Shown here: positions 33,994-46,604 of the stretch, in pieces | How positions within the stretch are numbered: the first letter of the stretch is position 1 | Layout of the letters: every line of letters begins with the position of its first letter | Source of the DNA: Rhexocercosporidium sp. MPI-PUGE-AT-0058 | Taxonomy: Eukaryota; Ascomycota; Leotiomycetes; Helotiales | DNA length: 64,000 nt | Direction: 5' to 3' | Assembly: GCA_020746875.1 (NCBI GenBank) | Contig: JAGTJL010000002.1 | Span: 2,108,001 to 2,172,000, forward strand | Notes under the pieces: model-generated | The model's input: only the letters and a program-made list of their open reading frames with translations | The model's database searches: none | What the model was told of the DNA's origin: nothing | Made by a program: the position numbers and the translations under genes

Positions 33994-35958
33994 ATGGCGG
34001 ACACTTTGATCAAGCCGGAAGAACCGCATAATGCTGGGTGAGTCCTTTGGAACCCCCCACTGGTCGATCTACGTCACTCGAAGTCAGAGCCCAACAACCC
34101 AGACCCGTGGCATGAAGGCAACAGCCCCCGGAATGTCTGGAGAATTTTCTGCAAAGCTGCAGAGAGGGCGACAGCTTCGATTCCAACCTTTTTGTATTTC
34201 AATTGTGTCCGTTTTTTGGATCAACAGTTACTAATCGTAATTTACCCCACTAGGTCAATTGAATTGAAGGATAACACCGTTGTCGTTGTCCTGGGTGCAT
34301 CTGGTGATCTGGCAAAGAAGAAGACTGTAAGAATCTATAGATACTGCTCAACGGGACATTTATGCTAATGTTGTGTAAATAGTTTCCAGCCCTTTTCGGC
34401 CTTGTTCGTTGCCCATTCACTTCAGCTGAGAACCCACTGACGTGTAGAATGACAGTACCGGAACCAATTCCTGCCAAAAGACATCAAGATCGTCGGATAT
34501 GCCCGGACAAAGATGGACCACGAGGAATTCCTCAAGCGGGTCAAGTCATACATCAAGACTCCTACAAAGGACATGGAACAACAGCTTCAGGAGTTCTGCG
34601 ATATCTGTACCTACGTGTCTGGACAGTATGACAAGGACGAGTCGTTTGAGCAGTTAGAAAAGCACCTTGTGGAGATTGAGAAGGGACGCAAGGAGACCAA
34701 CCGTGTTTTCTACATGGCACTTCCCCCTAGCGTTTTCACTACAGTTTCCCAGCACTTGAAGAAGTGCTGCTATCCTAAGAGTGGAATTGCAAGAATCATC
34801 GTACGTTATTATTAGCTAGCTTTATTCTTGGTACTGACTCAGTGGTTGCAGGTTGAGAAGCCCTTCGGCAAGGATCTTGCAAGTTCGAGAGAGTTACAGA
34901 AGGCACTGGAGCCAAACTGGAACGAGGAGGAGATTTTCCGTATTGATCATTACCTCGGGAAGGAGATGGTTAAGAACATTTTGATCTTGAGATTCGGTAA
35001 CGAGTTCTTTGGCGCAACCTGGAACCGGAACCACATCGACAATGTCCAGATCTCCTTCAAGGAGCCATTTGGAACCGAGGGACGTGGTGGATACTTCGAT
35101 GAGTTTGGTATTATTAGAGATGTCATGCAGAACCATCTGCTTCAAGTCTTGACTCTCTTGGCGATGGAGAGACCTATCTCTTTCTCCGCGGAGGATGTTC
35201 GAGATGAGAAAGTCCGAGTCTTGAGAGGTATTCCAGCCATCGAGCCAAAGAACGTAATCATCGGTCAATACGGTAAGTCGCTTGACGGAAATAAGCCTTC
35301 ATACAAGGAGGACGATACCGTACCCAAAGATTCTAGATGTCCAACATTCTGCGCAATGGTGGCATTCATCAAGAACGAGCGATGGGACGGTGTGCCATTC
35401 ATCCTGAAGGCAGGAAAGGCTCTCAATGAACAGAAGACCGAGATCAGAATCCAGTTCAAGGATGTCACTTCCGGTATCTTCAAGGATATTCCCCGAAACG
35501 AGCTCGTCATGCGCATTCAGCCAAACGAGAGTGTTTACATCAAGATGAACTCCAAGCTTCCTGGTCTGAGCATGCAAACTGTTGTCACAGAGCTCGACTT
35601 GACCTACAGACGCCGGTTCTCGGACTTGAAGATCCCAGAAGCTTACGAATCTCTCATTCTCGATGCTCTCAAGGGCGACCACTCCAATTTTGTCCGTGAT
35701 GATGAATTGGATGCCAGTTGGAGAGTCTTCACACCTCTTCTCCACTACCTTGAGGACAACAAGGAAATCATCCCAATGGAATACCCATATGGTAAGTGTT
35801 TCGAACTCGCACTTTTCTGTCAGAGTTTGCTAATATGTTTCTCAGGTTCTCGTGGACCTGCTGTTCTGGACGACTTCACCTCTTCATACGGCTACAAATT
35901 CTCCGATGCTGCTGGATACCAGTGGCCAACCACCCAAACGGCACCCAACAAGCTGTAA
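33994..35958 (+). CDS. ZWF1: Glucose-6-phosphate 1-dehydrogenase
   Basis: Six exons: 33994-34037, 34254-34326, 34383-34403, 34456-34800, 34852-35791, 35846-35958; 511 residues. It catalyses the first, NADPH-producing step of the oxidative pentose phosphate pathway in the cytosol. The Rossmann coenzyme motif is VVVLGASGDLAKKKTFPALF; the substrate/catalytic motif is EIFRIDHYLGKEMVKN, with the catalytic His in RIDHYLGK. RIIVEKPFGKDL and IRIQFKDV are further family blocks. Exon 3 is a frame-preserving 21-nt micro-exon encoding FPALFGL, and the following intron uses donor GTTCGT. Length and ending (TTQTAPNKL) are typical of fungal enzymes. Confidence 0.97.
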
Positions 35959-37059
35959 GTATGCATCTAGACCAAGAGTCAGGTCCAGGATAGATAGAAT
36001 GAATTCATGTTAAGACTATCGCTTGTCGCATAGCTAGTTGAGCCAGCTGAACAACCCTCCCTCCGTTACAGGGTTTTGTCTATTAGCTAGTCGATTTTCT
36101 CCTCCCCGTCAAGCAATTCACAAAGGTCTGTCTCTGTTGGCATGGTGCAAGCAAACTAGCTACGACAAATAGGAATACGCGCGATGGATGATCTACGAGT
36201 GATATAAAATTTCTCTCCTTTCCTTTTTTCTTCTCTAAAAACGATCGATGCAGGCGTCACGAAAACTGGTTGCTGCCTCGGAGGGCCGGATGAATAGCAC
36301 ATGGTACTTTGAAAATTACATAGGAAACATAAAAATAATGGATCTGAGCGCTTTGCTAGTCATAAATTCATGGCTTGATTCTCCTACATGTCCTATTGAA
36401 TTTATGTGCTTCGATACCAATGATTTATGCTCCTTAGGAGACTCTCAGCTTTCCACCGTCTTATCCCCTTCACAGAATGAGCCATCAGCTTAGCACGGTT
36501 AGCGTTTCCTTTCCTTGCTCAAGAGTAAGAGAGTGGTGCTTTGTTAAGGAGTCGTCTGAGCAATTGACTTGAGAATCCAAGTCCAAGTCGAAACTCAAAC
36601 ACCTAGGCAATCAGCACCAACTTAGTCTTAGTCCTTGTCCTGGCCTACCCCTTCGTCAAAGCTACTACAGTAACTCCATCTCCCTCGAGCTCTCAACGTA
36701 AAAGTTCTTTGGATCGTATCTCAAAAATCAAACATTGTACCCCCGTCCCAAGCCCTTACCAGCAAAAGGGGTCAAGCTATTCTATCGTAGTCCTCTCGGC
36801 CAGGCAATCGCCGACGTGTCATATTTTCCCCTCCCGTCCGCAAAGTTCGCTCACAACCAGACACGGCAAATGTAACCACTTGATTGCTTAGCATAAATAG
36901 ATCGAGCCACAACTAGAGCGATTTCATCACTTGATAGCAGGGTAGATGGTCTTGTGCAGCAAGAAAAAAATATCATATTTAAAGATCCAAAGCCCTCTGA
37001 ACGCCAGTACCATGCCAGACAGACCCATATGCTCTTTCACGCCAGCCGCTTTTCTTCAC
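35959..37059. other. Convergent 3' region of G6PD and Erv46 genes
   Basis: About 1.1 kb. Open frames at 36248-36493, 36709-36891 and 36954-37139 show no family features and mostly lie in expected 3' UTR/terminator DNA. Nothing else recognised. Confidence 0.5.
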
Positions 37060-38525
37060 TCAAAGATTCTTTGATTGCATCTTCTTCAGCCTCGTCGTTC
37101 CCTCATACACGCCACGATCAACTGCTGCTGCTACTGTGAGGGTTCCTCCGATGATAGCACATAGCCCGGTCAGGAAACCGGCGAGACTCTTGGTCCGCTC
37201 TTCGCGGTTGATAACTTTCATTGGAGAGATGTCCTGCTTGGTGTTAGTCTAGTATTTGACGAGTGCTGTAGGGAAGCTTACGTATGAGAAGAAAACACCT
37301 GGGATACCACCACGAGCGTGTAATTTTTCCTTGTGGCCTTCGGCGGAATCGTCACCACCGCTCAAGCTTCTTCGATGACTTGTGACGGAATATTGATGTG
37401 TCTCGACACTGCCATCTTCTAAGTGCCCATATTGTCCGATTCCAACATGATCACCAGGTGTGTTGCTAGACGAGCTGTCCCATCCAAGGGGTAGGTATGA
37501 GGTTGGAACAACCTTCACGAAGTACATGAAGTTGTAGGCAGATTCCGAGGTGATTTGCTCAGTGTCATCCAACGGGTTGATATGATGGTTAGTCCACGGC
37601 ATTTGCTTGCTTCCCAACTTCTTCGTAACGCTCTCCGGAAGCTGTGGTCCAAATCTAAGAGTGTGGATATGATGCGTGAAGACATGTCCTCCGGGAACTG
37701 GAGTATCGAAGTAGTTGTTCAAATCATGGACGTGCATGTTGCCATTGCTGAAACTCCTTCCAGGCGCAATGTGGAAATTTCCAACGACCTTATTGACACG
37801 GAGGCCACCTTGGATTCGGCATCCTTCTTTTCTCTGAGCGTCCAATCGTTCTCCGTAGTGTTCGCGCTCGCACTGCTCCACATTTTCTCCTCGTCCGAAT
37901 GCCCATGACACACTTGCGTAAGCCTCTCGAACTTCCTCGCAGGTATTACAACAGCCGGGCTTTTGTGCGTTGACGGGAGGATTCGCTCCATAACATCCAC
38001 CGCAGTATTCCGGGTCCAAATGGGTAGCTTGGTCCTCAGCATTGTGCCTGGAGACAATTAATTAGTACTGCTAGTTGTCCGAAATGTTGCCCAAAACTTA
38101 CAAATCCAGAGATTTGATATCAATCGCCGCACCGCCCTCTGCCTCTGGCGCAAGTCTTACTTTGCTCACACCATGCATGACGCCTGTCTGCTGCTCCCCA
38201 GAGACATCCATCACATCCAGTGTCAAGAGCTCGCAAGGTATTCTGGGGAAGGTTATATTGAGATGTATCTCCATTTTTTCACCTGGCAGAAATCAGTAAA
38301 GGCTTCTTGTATTATAGCACATGTATGCCTACTTCTGCCCTTATCCACGATCAGTTCTGGGTGGACGACTATCCGCCTGTAATCTGCCCATTCTCCCAGC
38401 GCCAAGTATAGAACAATCAGCAATGAAGCTATCGTCACAATTCCTCCCGAAGTCGTACGGACTCGGGCCTCGTCGACGGTTTTGGTGAAGGCATCTAGCC
38501 TCGTGAATCTCGATTTCGCAGGCAT
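37060..38525 (-). CDS. ERV46: COPII vesicle protein Erv46 (ERGIC3)
   Basis: Four exons, ATG at 38525. Erv46 cycles between ER and Golgi with Erv41 as a cargo receptor. The N-terminus MPAKSRFTRLDAFTKTVDEA and first membrane helix GGIVTIASLLIVLYLALGEW match the family, followed by YRRIVVHPELIVDKGR. The luminal domain contains the cysteine set YCGGCYGANPP...GCCNTCEEVREAY, and HHINPLDDTEQ in the motif preceding YNFMYFVKVVPTSYLPL. Near the C-terminus PGVFFSY-DISPMKVINREER leads to the second membrane helix SLAGFLTGLCAIIGGTLTVA, and the tail is YEGTTRLKKMQSKNL. Introns: GTAGGC...TGCCAG (about 38284-38334), one near 38046-38100 and one near 37217-37280. Confidence 0.95.
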
Positions 38526-39664
38526 GGTGTTTGAGGGTCTTGAGGAATGGAGGGGATCTGGCTTGGGAGCCTCGCGGCGACGGTGGGCACCAGTGCTCTT
38601 AACGATGCATAAATCAATGGAAGTACCACTCAATTAGCTGGACACATGAATTGAAAAAAAGAGTAGATGCGAAGACTGGCGAGGAACTTGTTGCGCTGGA
38701 GAGTGAAGTTACCTTGCTCAAGGTCTTGCGTGTCCAGAGGATTAATTCACTGAGGCCAGATCATGAACCTCCAGCCTTTACCTCGTTCGGCACTAGGTTG
38801 TGCCCCCTGCTGCTGCACCAGGTAAGGTACCTGGTGGATGCTCAGGGACTGTGGGGTCCTATGAGACAGCTGTACGAACTGGAGTGTGCCCGTAGAGTCG
38901 CCTTGATATTATTGTACATCCAATTGTTACTAAGTGCGTATAATTATTCTAATTCATATGGCAAATTCCTCCCCTAACCCATTATTGTTACGTCGTAGTC
39001 ATGACCTTTCCTCGACTTTCTTATCCGATGTCTCGGGACTTAAACAACTGAAGATTGCAATTACTTGGCGTGATAGACTTGACTTTGGCGTCCATAGTGC
39101 TGCCTTACACATGAACCAATCATTTGCTTGGTAAAGGACAATGCAATAGAGTAGCTGCCTTCATTCAGAGACACCTCATTCTATTGGAAACTCATTCACT
39201 CAATCATGACTGTTCTTCAGGCGTACTGTGATTTGACAGATTCACGCTAAACGACCAGCCACGCCTTTTTGAGTATGATAATATCACGTGAGGACGCCCT
39301 ATGACGCTACCGACACTAGGCGTCCCGCGATGACTTTGTTCAGCCTTGCTATTCTCTTTGAACCTCTTGAACTTCGTTTTGTTCCCCACCTCCATCCACC
39401 TCCAACTTTACCACTTTGCTCCTTCGACGTCTTCGCTCGTCTACATCAACACATTCTCTTTCCCACTTCTCCATTTCAGTCACCATCTTGGGGATATTAT
39501 CTCCGCCACAGTCCTTCCAAAATCTCTACCACGTCGAAATCTGCGACAGCCCTCCAAACGATCGCACCCACCAGTGATTTCGACTCGGAACGAAAACAAC
39601 CTGCCACCACCGTATCCACAGCCCGGAATCCTCCATTCAAATCGTACCTACTCATAACAACAAC
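38526..39664. promoter_or_regulatory. Divergent upstream region of ERV46 and MEX67
   Basis: About 1.1 kb. An open frame at 38651-38977 (108 codons) has no family pattern. An ATCACGTG element (CACGTG at 39285-39290) lies 375 bp upstream of the MEX67 start. Confidence 0.45.
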
Positions 39665-41902
39665 ATGCTCACCAACCCTCCTCCTCGAGGCCCACGAGGC
39701 TCTTCCCCGCAGGTTCGTGGCAGAGGACGAGGTGGAATCCAAAAGCGGAGAACAGGTGGTCCAGCGCCCAAAGTCGACAGAGATGGAGATTTGAGTATGG
39801 ATGCTACTGCTACAACCACCGACAAGCCTAGGTCTGGTAATGGCAGAGGCAGGCCCTCTTCCGACCGTCCAGCACGTTCACAAGGAGGTCCAGCCTCGCG
39901 CTCAGGAGGACGAGGAACTCATATATCGGACAGAGCCAAGCAGAATATTATTCGTGGTCTTGGAGGAAAGCAGGCAAATGTTCTGGAGTCGCGCATAACC
40001 GATGGAGGACTCCGACTACAAGTCAGTGGTCTGAGTGACAGCAAGGCCGCCAACAATCCCGATGGTGGTCTCGACGCACTACTCTCTTTTCTAGAGCGGA
40101 AGGCCAGCGCACTGGATTCCAAATCAAACAGAGCCGTGAAGATCAAGAAGGTATGTTCGTCATCATGGTGGTGGGATCGGGGAGGTTTACGCAGCGTCAC
40201 CGTCTCTTAATACTCGTTCTTGATCGCCCACCAATATCGAGTCGAGGTCCTACGGGCATCCCCGCTTATACCGAGCCGTTTCTCGCGATCATTCTCAAGG
40301 TGTTTATGCCTTACTAACATCCAAATAGTCATCCAAGGTCGGTGACTCCGTCTTTATCACCGCCAGTGCAGAGGATATCGCCGCCATTCTCAAGCTGAAC
40401 AACTTCAACTTCGCCGGAGCAATCTTGACTATCAGAGCCCTTGATGCCTCGGGCAAGGTACCTGACGTCTCTGCTAAGACAATGGAAGTCAAGGATCAGC
40501 TACGAGGGGTCCTGTCTGCCAGATATGATGCAGGCTTGAAGCTCTTGAACCTCTCCTCTCTTGTTGCCGATCCTGGGCTGAATTCCATGGGTATGTTTAA
40601 CGGAAACACAAATACATCCAAGATCTTTCCAGCCTTGATGGTTGTTTGCAACGAGCTTTTCAAGACCAGGAGAGAGAAGCGGGAGGCAATTGTTAGTGTA
40701 ACACTTGCAGACAACGGCCTCACTAAAGTCGAGGAAATTCATGTCTTGGCTGAAATGTTCCCCGACATCAAGAACATCGACCTGTCTCGAAACAATCTCA
40801 CAGATTTAAAGTCTCTCGACGCCTGGCAAAAGAAGTTCCGCAGCATGGAGCATCTCATCCTGGTTGGCAACCCAATTGAAGCCCAACTAGCTGAGCTTAA
40901 GGACGAAATCATGAAGCGTTACCCAAAGCTCCACACCCTGAACAATGTCCAGGTCAGAACAGCAGAAGAAGTCGCCATTACTGTTGCTGCCGACGAAGCT
41001 GCCAGAAATCCGTTCCCCATCCACAGTCCCAGCTTTCAAGATGTCGGTGGAGTTGGTGCAAACTTCGTCACGCAGTACTTTGGACTCTACGACACTGATC
41101 GCAATGCCTTCCTCCATCAATTCTACGATGCCCACTCCAAGTTTTCCCTCGCTATCAACATGACGGCCCCACGAAGCACGGAAGTCTCGGTTCCCGTTCA
41201 ACCCTGGGCGGAGTACACAAAGCACTCCCGCAACCTTCTTAAGGTCAATTACCTGAACACCAGAATGAACCGCCAGTACAAGGGTGTGCAAGATATCCAG
41301 GCCGCTTGGGCCAGCTTGCCTGCAACCCACCACCCAAATCTTCACACCCAAGGTGACAAGTACATAATCGAGTGCCAAACAGTCTCTGGTCTTCCCGATC
41401 TTACTGGCCACGCTATCCACGGAGTGGACGGTCTCATGATCACCATCCACGGCGAATTCGAAGATCAAGCTCCCAACAGCGCCGAAAAGTCACTTCGCAG
41501 CTTCTCCCGAACCTTCATCTTGGGACCTGGAGCTCCCGGTGGTCCACAGATCCGAGTCGTCAGCGATATGCTTGCTCTCCGAGGATGGGCCCCAATCGCA
41601 CAACCGATCTCATCCCAGCCAGCACCACAACAACAGCAGGCAACCCTTACTTCAGAGCAACAGGTCCTCCAACAGCAAGAGGCTATTGCAACCCAATTAA
41701 CGGAGAAGACTGGTATGACCTTGGAGTACTCGGCCATGTGCTTGCACGAGACTGGATGGGACCTTGAGAAGGCCTTCGTTGCATTCGAAGCCAATAAGGT
41801 AAGCAACTCCCTCCCTGTCTCCCATCTGCCAAGCTAATTACTAACGTTATATACTAGGCGAACCTTCCACCTAGTGCATGGGTTGGTGGAATCCCTAGAT
41901 AA
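39665..41902 (+). CDS. MEX67: mRNA export receptor Mex67 (TAP/NXF1)
   Basis: Three exons: 39665-40150, 40329-41798, 41858-41902; 666 residues. Mex67 with Mtr2 carries mRNA through nuclear pores. Domains in order: an RG/RGG-rich N-terminus (VRGRGRGGIQKRR), an RNA-binding RRM-like part near AILKLNNFNFAGAILTIRAL, leucine-rich repeats (IKNIDLSRNNLTDLKSL, MEHLILVGNPIEAQL), the NTF2-like domain (NFVTQYFGLYDTDRNAFLHQ and HAIHGVDGLMITIHGEF), a Gln-rich linker, and a C-terminal UBA-like TAP-C domain (EKTGMTLEYSAMCLHETGWD-LEKAFVAFEANK) that binds FG nucleoporins. The last exon adds only ANLPPSAWVGGIPR. The first intron is 178 nt and the second 59 nt. Confidence 0.96.
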
Positions 41903-42867
41903 GCCAAGGCTACAAAGGGGAAGGGACGAGAAAAGGAAGAAAATGATGTGTCATGAACACAAACGTTACCGATGGAAGGGATAGATATGGGTATAGGGGA
42001 GGTAATTTCTGCTCCGATCACTGCCATGGCAGCCTGATCGTCACAGCACATGGAATACACAAAAAGGGTGGGCATGAAAATTGGACGTATTGCATGGCAG
42101 GCACTGGCATTGTGCGCATGTCACAGGGCGTTTCTGCTTTTCTTTGTTTTCTTGCAAGCATGGAGTTGGGGATGGAGGGTCGGAGGGCAAGGACCTGGTT
42201 TATGGTTTATTTGCTGCATCATTCTTGCAAGCATCGTGGCCATCATTCGAAAATCATCACACACACATCCATACATGGTACACCGGGATGGAAGAAGAGA
42301 CGAGATAAGATAGTGATGGCTGCCAAAAGAGCAGTTAGTCAGTCAGTCAGTCAGTCAGTCAGTCATTCATGCTCGTGCTCATGAGTACACCGCAGCTAGG
42401 TTACATAGTGTCGAAGTACCAATTGAGATTATCGTACACTCTCTTCTCATCATAACTCTACCTATCTATATATTTAAAACTTAAGCGATACTGCCTTGTG
42501 ACTTTGATTGGATCATAACACCAATGATACCTATTCTATTATAAGGAAGAGCGTGGATAGACGGGGGAAATCCACACTTTCCCTAAACTTTCAACCCGCC
42601 ACGACGTTCATCAGGCAAATGACAGTTCACAGTTCATAGTTCACAAACCTTGATGCCGTAGATCAATCACATAACCTTGAAGAGATTGAGAGGAGGCAAG
42701 TTTAGATAAATTCATCCAGTCCATCATGGTGACAGTTATCCAAGCCTCCAGTCCACTCAATACACAAAACATTAAAACTAAAAAGAGGTATCATATGTTC
42801 TAGCCATGCAACTTCAACCACCCACAAAACAGCACCTTTTCACCGCGCAAAGTTCCCTGGCCACCTC
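41903..42867. other. Convergent 3' region of MEX67 and the sulfate permease gene
   Basis: About 960 bp of presumed 3' UTR and terminator DNA. It includes the AGTC microsatellite at 42337-42364. Open frames here overlap the microsatellite and have no family pattern. Confidence 0.5.
42337..42364. repeat. (AGTC)7 microsatellite
   Basis: Seven perfect AGTC units. It lies in the convergent 3' region. Confidence 0.97.
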
Positions 42868-45694
42868 TCAAGGAAGTTGTCCAATGCCCTGTCCACCCTG
42901 ACTCTCATAACTCTCCTTCGCCTCAACATTGGCAATAGCGCTCTGCAGCGCACTAGTTAAATCGATATGGAAGAGCGGTCTGTTCAGACCGTTCACAACT
43001 GCTGCACGTCCCGATGTCTTGATACCAGCGTGCTTGAGATCGCTGCTCGAGAGCCCGCTGTCAGAATCAGCGGTGATACCATCGCCGTTTGATGGACGGT
43101 TCGCTTCTCGTGCTCTAGTCTCCTCGAGCTCCTTCTCGTTGGCGGACCTTTCCGCTGCTTGGGCGGCGGAGTCTGATCCTCCTAGCTCGGCGACGCTGAA
43201 GATTGGTTTCCAGCGGTGGGTGGATGTCGAGTCTGGTGTTGGATAGCCGAAGCCTGCGGAGACGAGGGCGCGCTTCGTCCAGCGGTTGTTGATGGATGCA
43301 AAGTGCCAGTCGACGGTGGAGGGGGAAGCGTACTTGTCCAATTGGTTGCGGACGTCAATTAGTTGTTGGACGGAGGTGATGTCGACGTTGTTGACGGAGG
43401 AGAGGTCGAGGATGATGGCTTTGAGGGTTGGGCGGTCGGTGTGCAGTTCCGGAGCCTTTCCACGGCGTGGTCCTGGGTCGTTCCTGTGGAATCGTTAGAA
43501 AATGTGATGCAGAACAGAGAGGATATTGTATAAGTAGAGCACGTACCAAGGACGATCACCAGGGCGTGGGTAGTGGTCGAGGTTTGTTCGACGAGTAGTG
43601 GCAAAGACGTGGTTGGTCAGTTGATCGAGGTAATGGTTGGCATTAGGATAGTTAAAGCCCTCTGAAAAGCGGTAGATAAAGACTCCTGGGTATGGGGTTT
43701 GAACCTCAATGTCCGGGTTTGAACCATCGCCATGGTCGAGTGGGAGGAAGATGTTTCGAGTCGAGGCATCTTCATGGGTTCCACCAGATGTGGTGAAGGT
43801 ACCATTGTTTGGAAGGAATGGCCTGCTCTCGTTGCCGACGATGGATTCGCCCACAAGAGAATGAACCTTAACCTTGCCAAGGAATCGTCCCTTGGCTTTC
43901 AGTACTCTATAGAGCAAAAGGGCAATAGATATGCAGATGGTGGTATAAATGCCGTTCTCAATAGACGAGAAAACTGTGACAAATACTCCTGCGAAGAAAA
44001 TCGGAACCTCCAGAGGAGAAACTCGCCAAAACTGATAAACAGTGTTCGGAGGTGTAATCAGATCCCCTACAGCATGGATAATAACAGCTGAAAGACTAGC
44101 ACTTGGGATGTAGAAGAAGACTGCGGGAAGAGCGTAGATGGCCAAAAGAACAACAACTGCAGTTATGACGCCGGCGAAGGGTGTTCGAACACCGGCCTTG
44201 GACTTGATAGCAGTTCGAGAGAAAGATCCAGTTGCAGGATAGGCTCCAAGGAAAGGGCCCAGAAGGTTGGTGACTCCAATAGCAACCATCTCTTGAGATG
44301 GGTTGATGATGTAGTTGTTGATCCGGCCGAACGACTTTGAAATCGCAATGTGCTCGATTAAAAGTACAATGACAGCCGAGGGCAAGTCGCTGTAGGTAAT
44401 AGGAAAGTCAGCAATTGGCATTTAAGAATCTCTGAGGAAGAGGATAAGACATGTCTCTAAAGAATCTTGAGACACTCCAAAAAGGAAGTTCTGGATATCA
44501 ATGTTTTGAGAAGCTAGAATATGTCTCCAAAGAATTTTGAAACATTCCCAAAAGAAAAATCTTCTTACCTTGCAAAAATCTTAATGATCTTGACATTGAC
44601 AGTAGGGACAGCGGCGGCTGTAAAACCTCTTGGGACTGTCTTGAGGATCTTAAAGAGCGGCTTTTTGCGGTGGTGTCTGTTCACTAGCCAACTGATCATC
44701 GTGTATAGAAGAATGACGAATGCCGTTCGAAGGGTTGCAATGAAAAAGAATGTCTTCTGCCTCTGTGGCCACTTCTTTGCAGCAAAACCACATCCGGATC
44801 TAATGGCGTACAAGAGGAAGAGAGCTGTAAGCCCCATCGCGGCGTCCAAAGACGTATCCGGAAGATGCTTGAAGGAGTTGATGATGACCTTGTAGGTTGC
44901 AGCCCTGGTATCGAACAACTTCGAGAAGCCCATCATAGTTGGAACTTGACCAGCAGCAATGTTGATGGCAGATCCTGTCATGAATGCAGAAATAGATACC
45001 AGAGGAATGAGATCGACAATCCAGCCAGCTCGAATCAAGCCAATGAAGACTATAATGGCTCCGCAGATGATTGACAAAGCTGTCGCGATTACGGGTCCGT
45101 CAATCTCAGGATTGGTGTCGGCGGCATGTTTAACGATTTTACCAACGAGAGTTGACATAACTGCGACGGGCTGTGAAAAGGTCAGCTTGTATTTTCTCAA
45201 ATGCTGAAATACAACGGCTTACTCCGATGGTGATATCTTTGGAAGTGGCAAAGAACCAGTAGATCAGAACTCCCATGAAGGAAGTATAAAGTCCATATTG
45301 CGGTGGTAATTCGGCCAGAACAGCATAAGCCATACCTTGGGGGACAACGACAGCACCAATGGTGATACCTAACAGGGAATTAGTTCACGAATACAGTAGT
45401 TCCTGGGAAACCCTTACCAGCAACCATATCACCAGCAGCCCATTGAGCATTGTATCTTGTGATCCAATGTAGAAATGGAAATAGAGACCACAGATATTGG
45501 CGAAGATCACGTCCGGAGGGTGTGATTTCTCGGACCCAATCAATCGCATGTGGTTCTTCTTCGACATAGGTGTCGGCGGTTTGAGAAGAGAATACGGACT
45601 CCCCTCGACGAATCTCATCGTCCAGTTCATTCCGATAGTTAAGCTTGATACCGAGGCCTTTCGCCAGGCCATGGCCTACTCTGGTAGCAGCCAT
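42868..45694 (-). CDS. Sulfate permease with C-terminal STAS domain (SulP family)
   Basis: ATG at 45694; about 830 residues in several exons. It is a plasma-membrane sulfate/proton importer of the SUL1/CYS-14 type. After the N-terminal segment ending FPFLHWITRYNAQWAAGDMV come the SulP signature VVVPQGMAYAVLAELPPQYG and then GLYTSFMGVLIYWFFATSKD. Further family blocks are LIPLVSISAFMTGSAINIAA-GQVP and HIAISKSFGRINNYIINPSQ followed by NLLGPFLGAYPATGSFSRTA. The STAS part includes AIILDLSSVNNVDITSVQQL. The C-terminus is Ser/Glu-rich. The intron at 44390-44568 (179 nt) is longer than its neighbours and contains an internal imperfect duplication. A perfect CYS3-type palindrome lies about 900 bp upstream. 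Confidence 0.95.
44447..44558. repeat. Imperfect 38-bp duplication inside a sulfate-permease intron
   Basis: Two copies begin ATGTCTC at 44451 and 44521, 70 bp apart. They agree over about 38 bp with about seven differences, nearly all transitions. Both lie within the 179-nt intron at 44390-44568. Confidence 0.8.
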
Positions 45695-46594
45695 GTTGAG
45701 ACGGGAGCTATTGTCGTTGAGCCGAGTCGACGTCTTTGAGATGAGGCACGAGACCTAATTCCAAGATGATCCGAAATACTTCCAAGCCTGACAAGACGGA
45801 TGGCAGAAGGACAAGATATAAAGATCTATGAGGTGACCCAGTGAATCAAGCTAATGGGCGGGAGCCTGCAGGAAGCTTGCTTGGTTGACCGAAGCACAGC
45901 GGAGCAGCTAGGATCATATACTCCTTGCTGGGGAAAGAACCAGAGCCCTGGGAACGCACAGCTCCAGACGGAAGTACTGAGTACCAGGGGGCGCCTGGGC
46001 GTGCCAGAAAAACAAATTTCGGACAACTCAGTGTCCAGAAGAGGTAGTCCGGGGTGGACGTGAGAGAAAAGGATGCTTGGTAGAGAGTTGCGCACTGCCA
46101 CCAATAAATTGCGTGCTTTCTGGATAGATGTGATTCGTGACTTGAGGACTACGGGCGTTATGGGCTGAAAAAAAAGCAGCTCAATCCAGGCTACCGCAAT
46201 GACTGGCGATAGAGGTCCAGCTGAAGGTTGAGCTGTTGAGAAGTTTGAGGTGATGATGGCAAAAAGGAAGATCAAAAAACGTGAACGGGATCTGCGCTTG
46301 TAGCTTGAGAGAAAATAGCTAGCTTCCGTGGATTATTTGTATGATTTGTAGTGGCGCCGAACAGCCTTTGGAAGGAAATTTGACGAGGGTAGAAGAGTAG
46401 TTGTCAGACTAAGGACAAGGCAGTCGAGGATTTAAGACTTGCGAGTACAAAGAAGGACGCCAGTGAACAGCTTGTAATTGATAGCCAGCGTATCCAAAGC
46501 AATTTGACAGACTTCTGGAATTTTGGAAGGTTTGTGACAAGACAAGGGCTGACTGGGTTTTGATCAATAATGCTTGGTCTGTAGGCGTGTACCG

Positions 46595-46604
46595 ATGGTA
46601 TCAT
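46595..46604. promoter_or_regulatory. Perfect CYS3/MetR-type site ATGGTATCAT
   Basis: Matches the bZIP sulfur regulator consensus ATGRYRYCAT at all ten positions, about 900 bp upstream of the sulfate permease start. In Neurospora, CYS3 activates the cys-14 sulfate permease from sites far upstream of its start, so the position is plausible. Binding itself is inferred. Confidence 0.55.
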
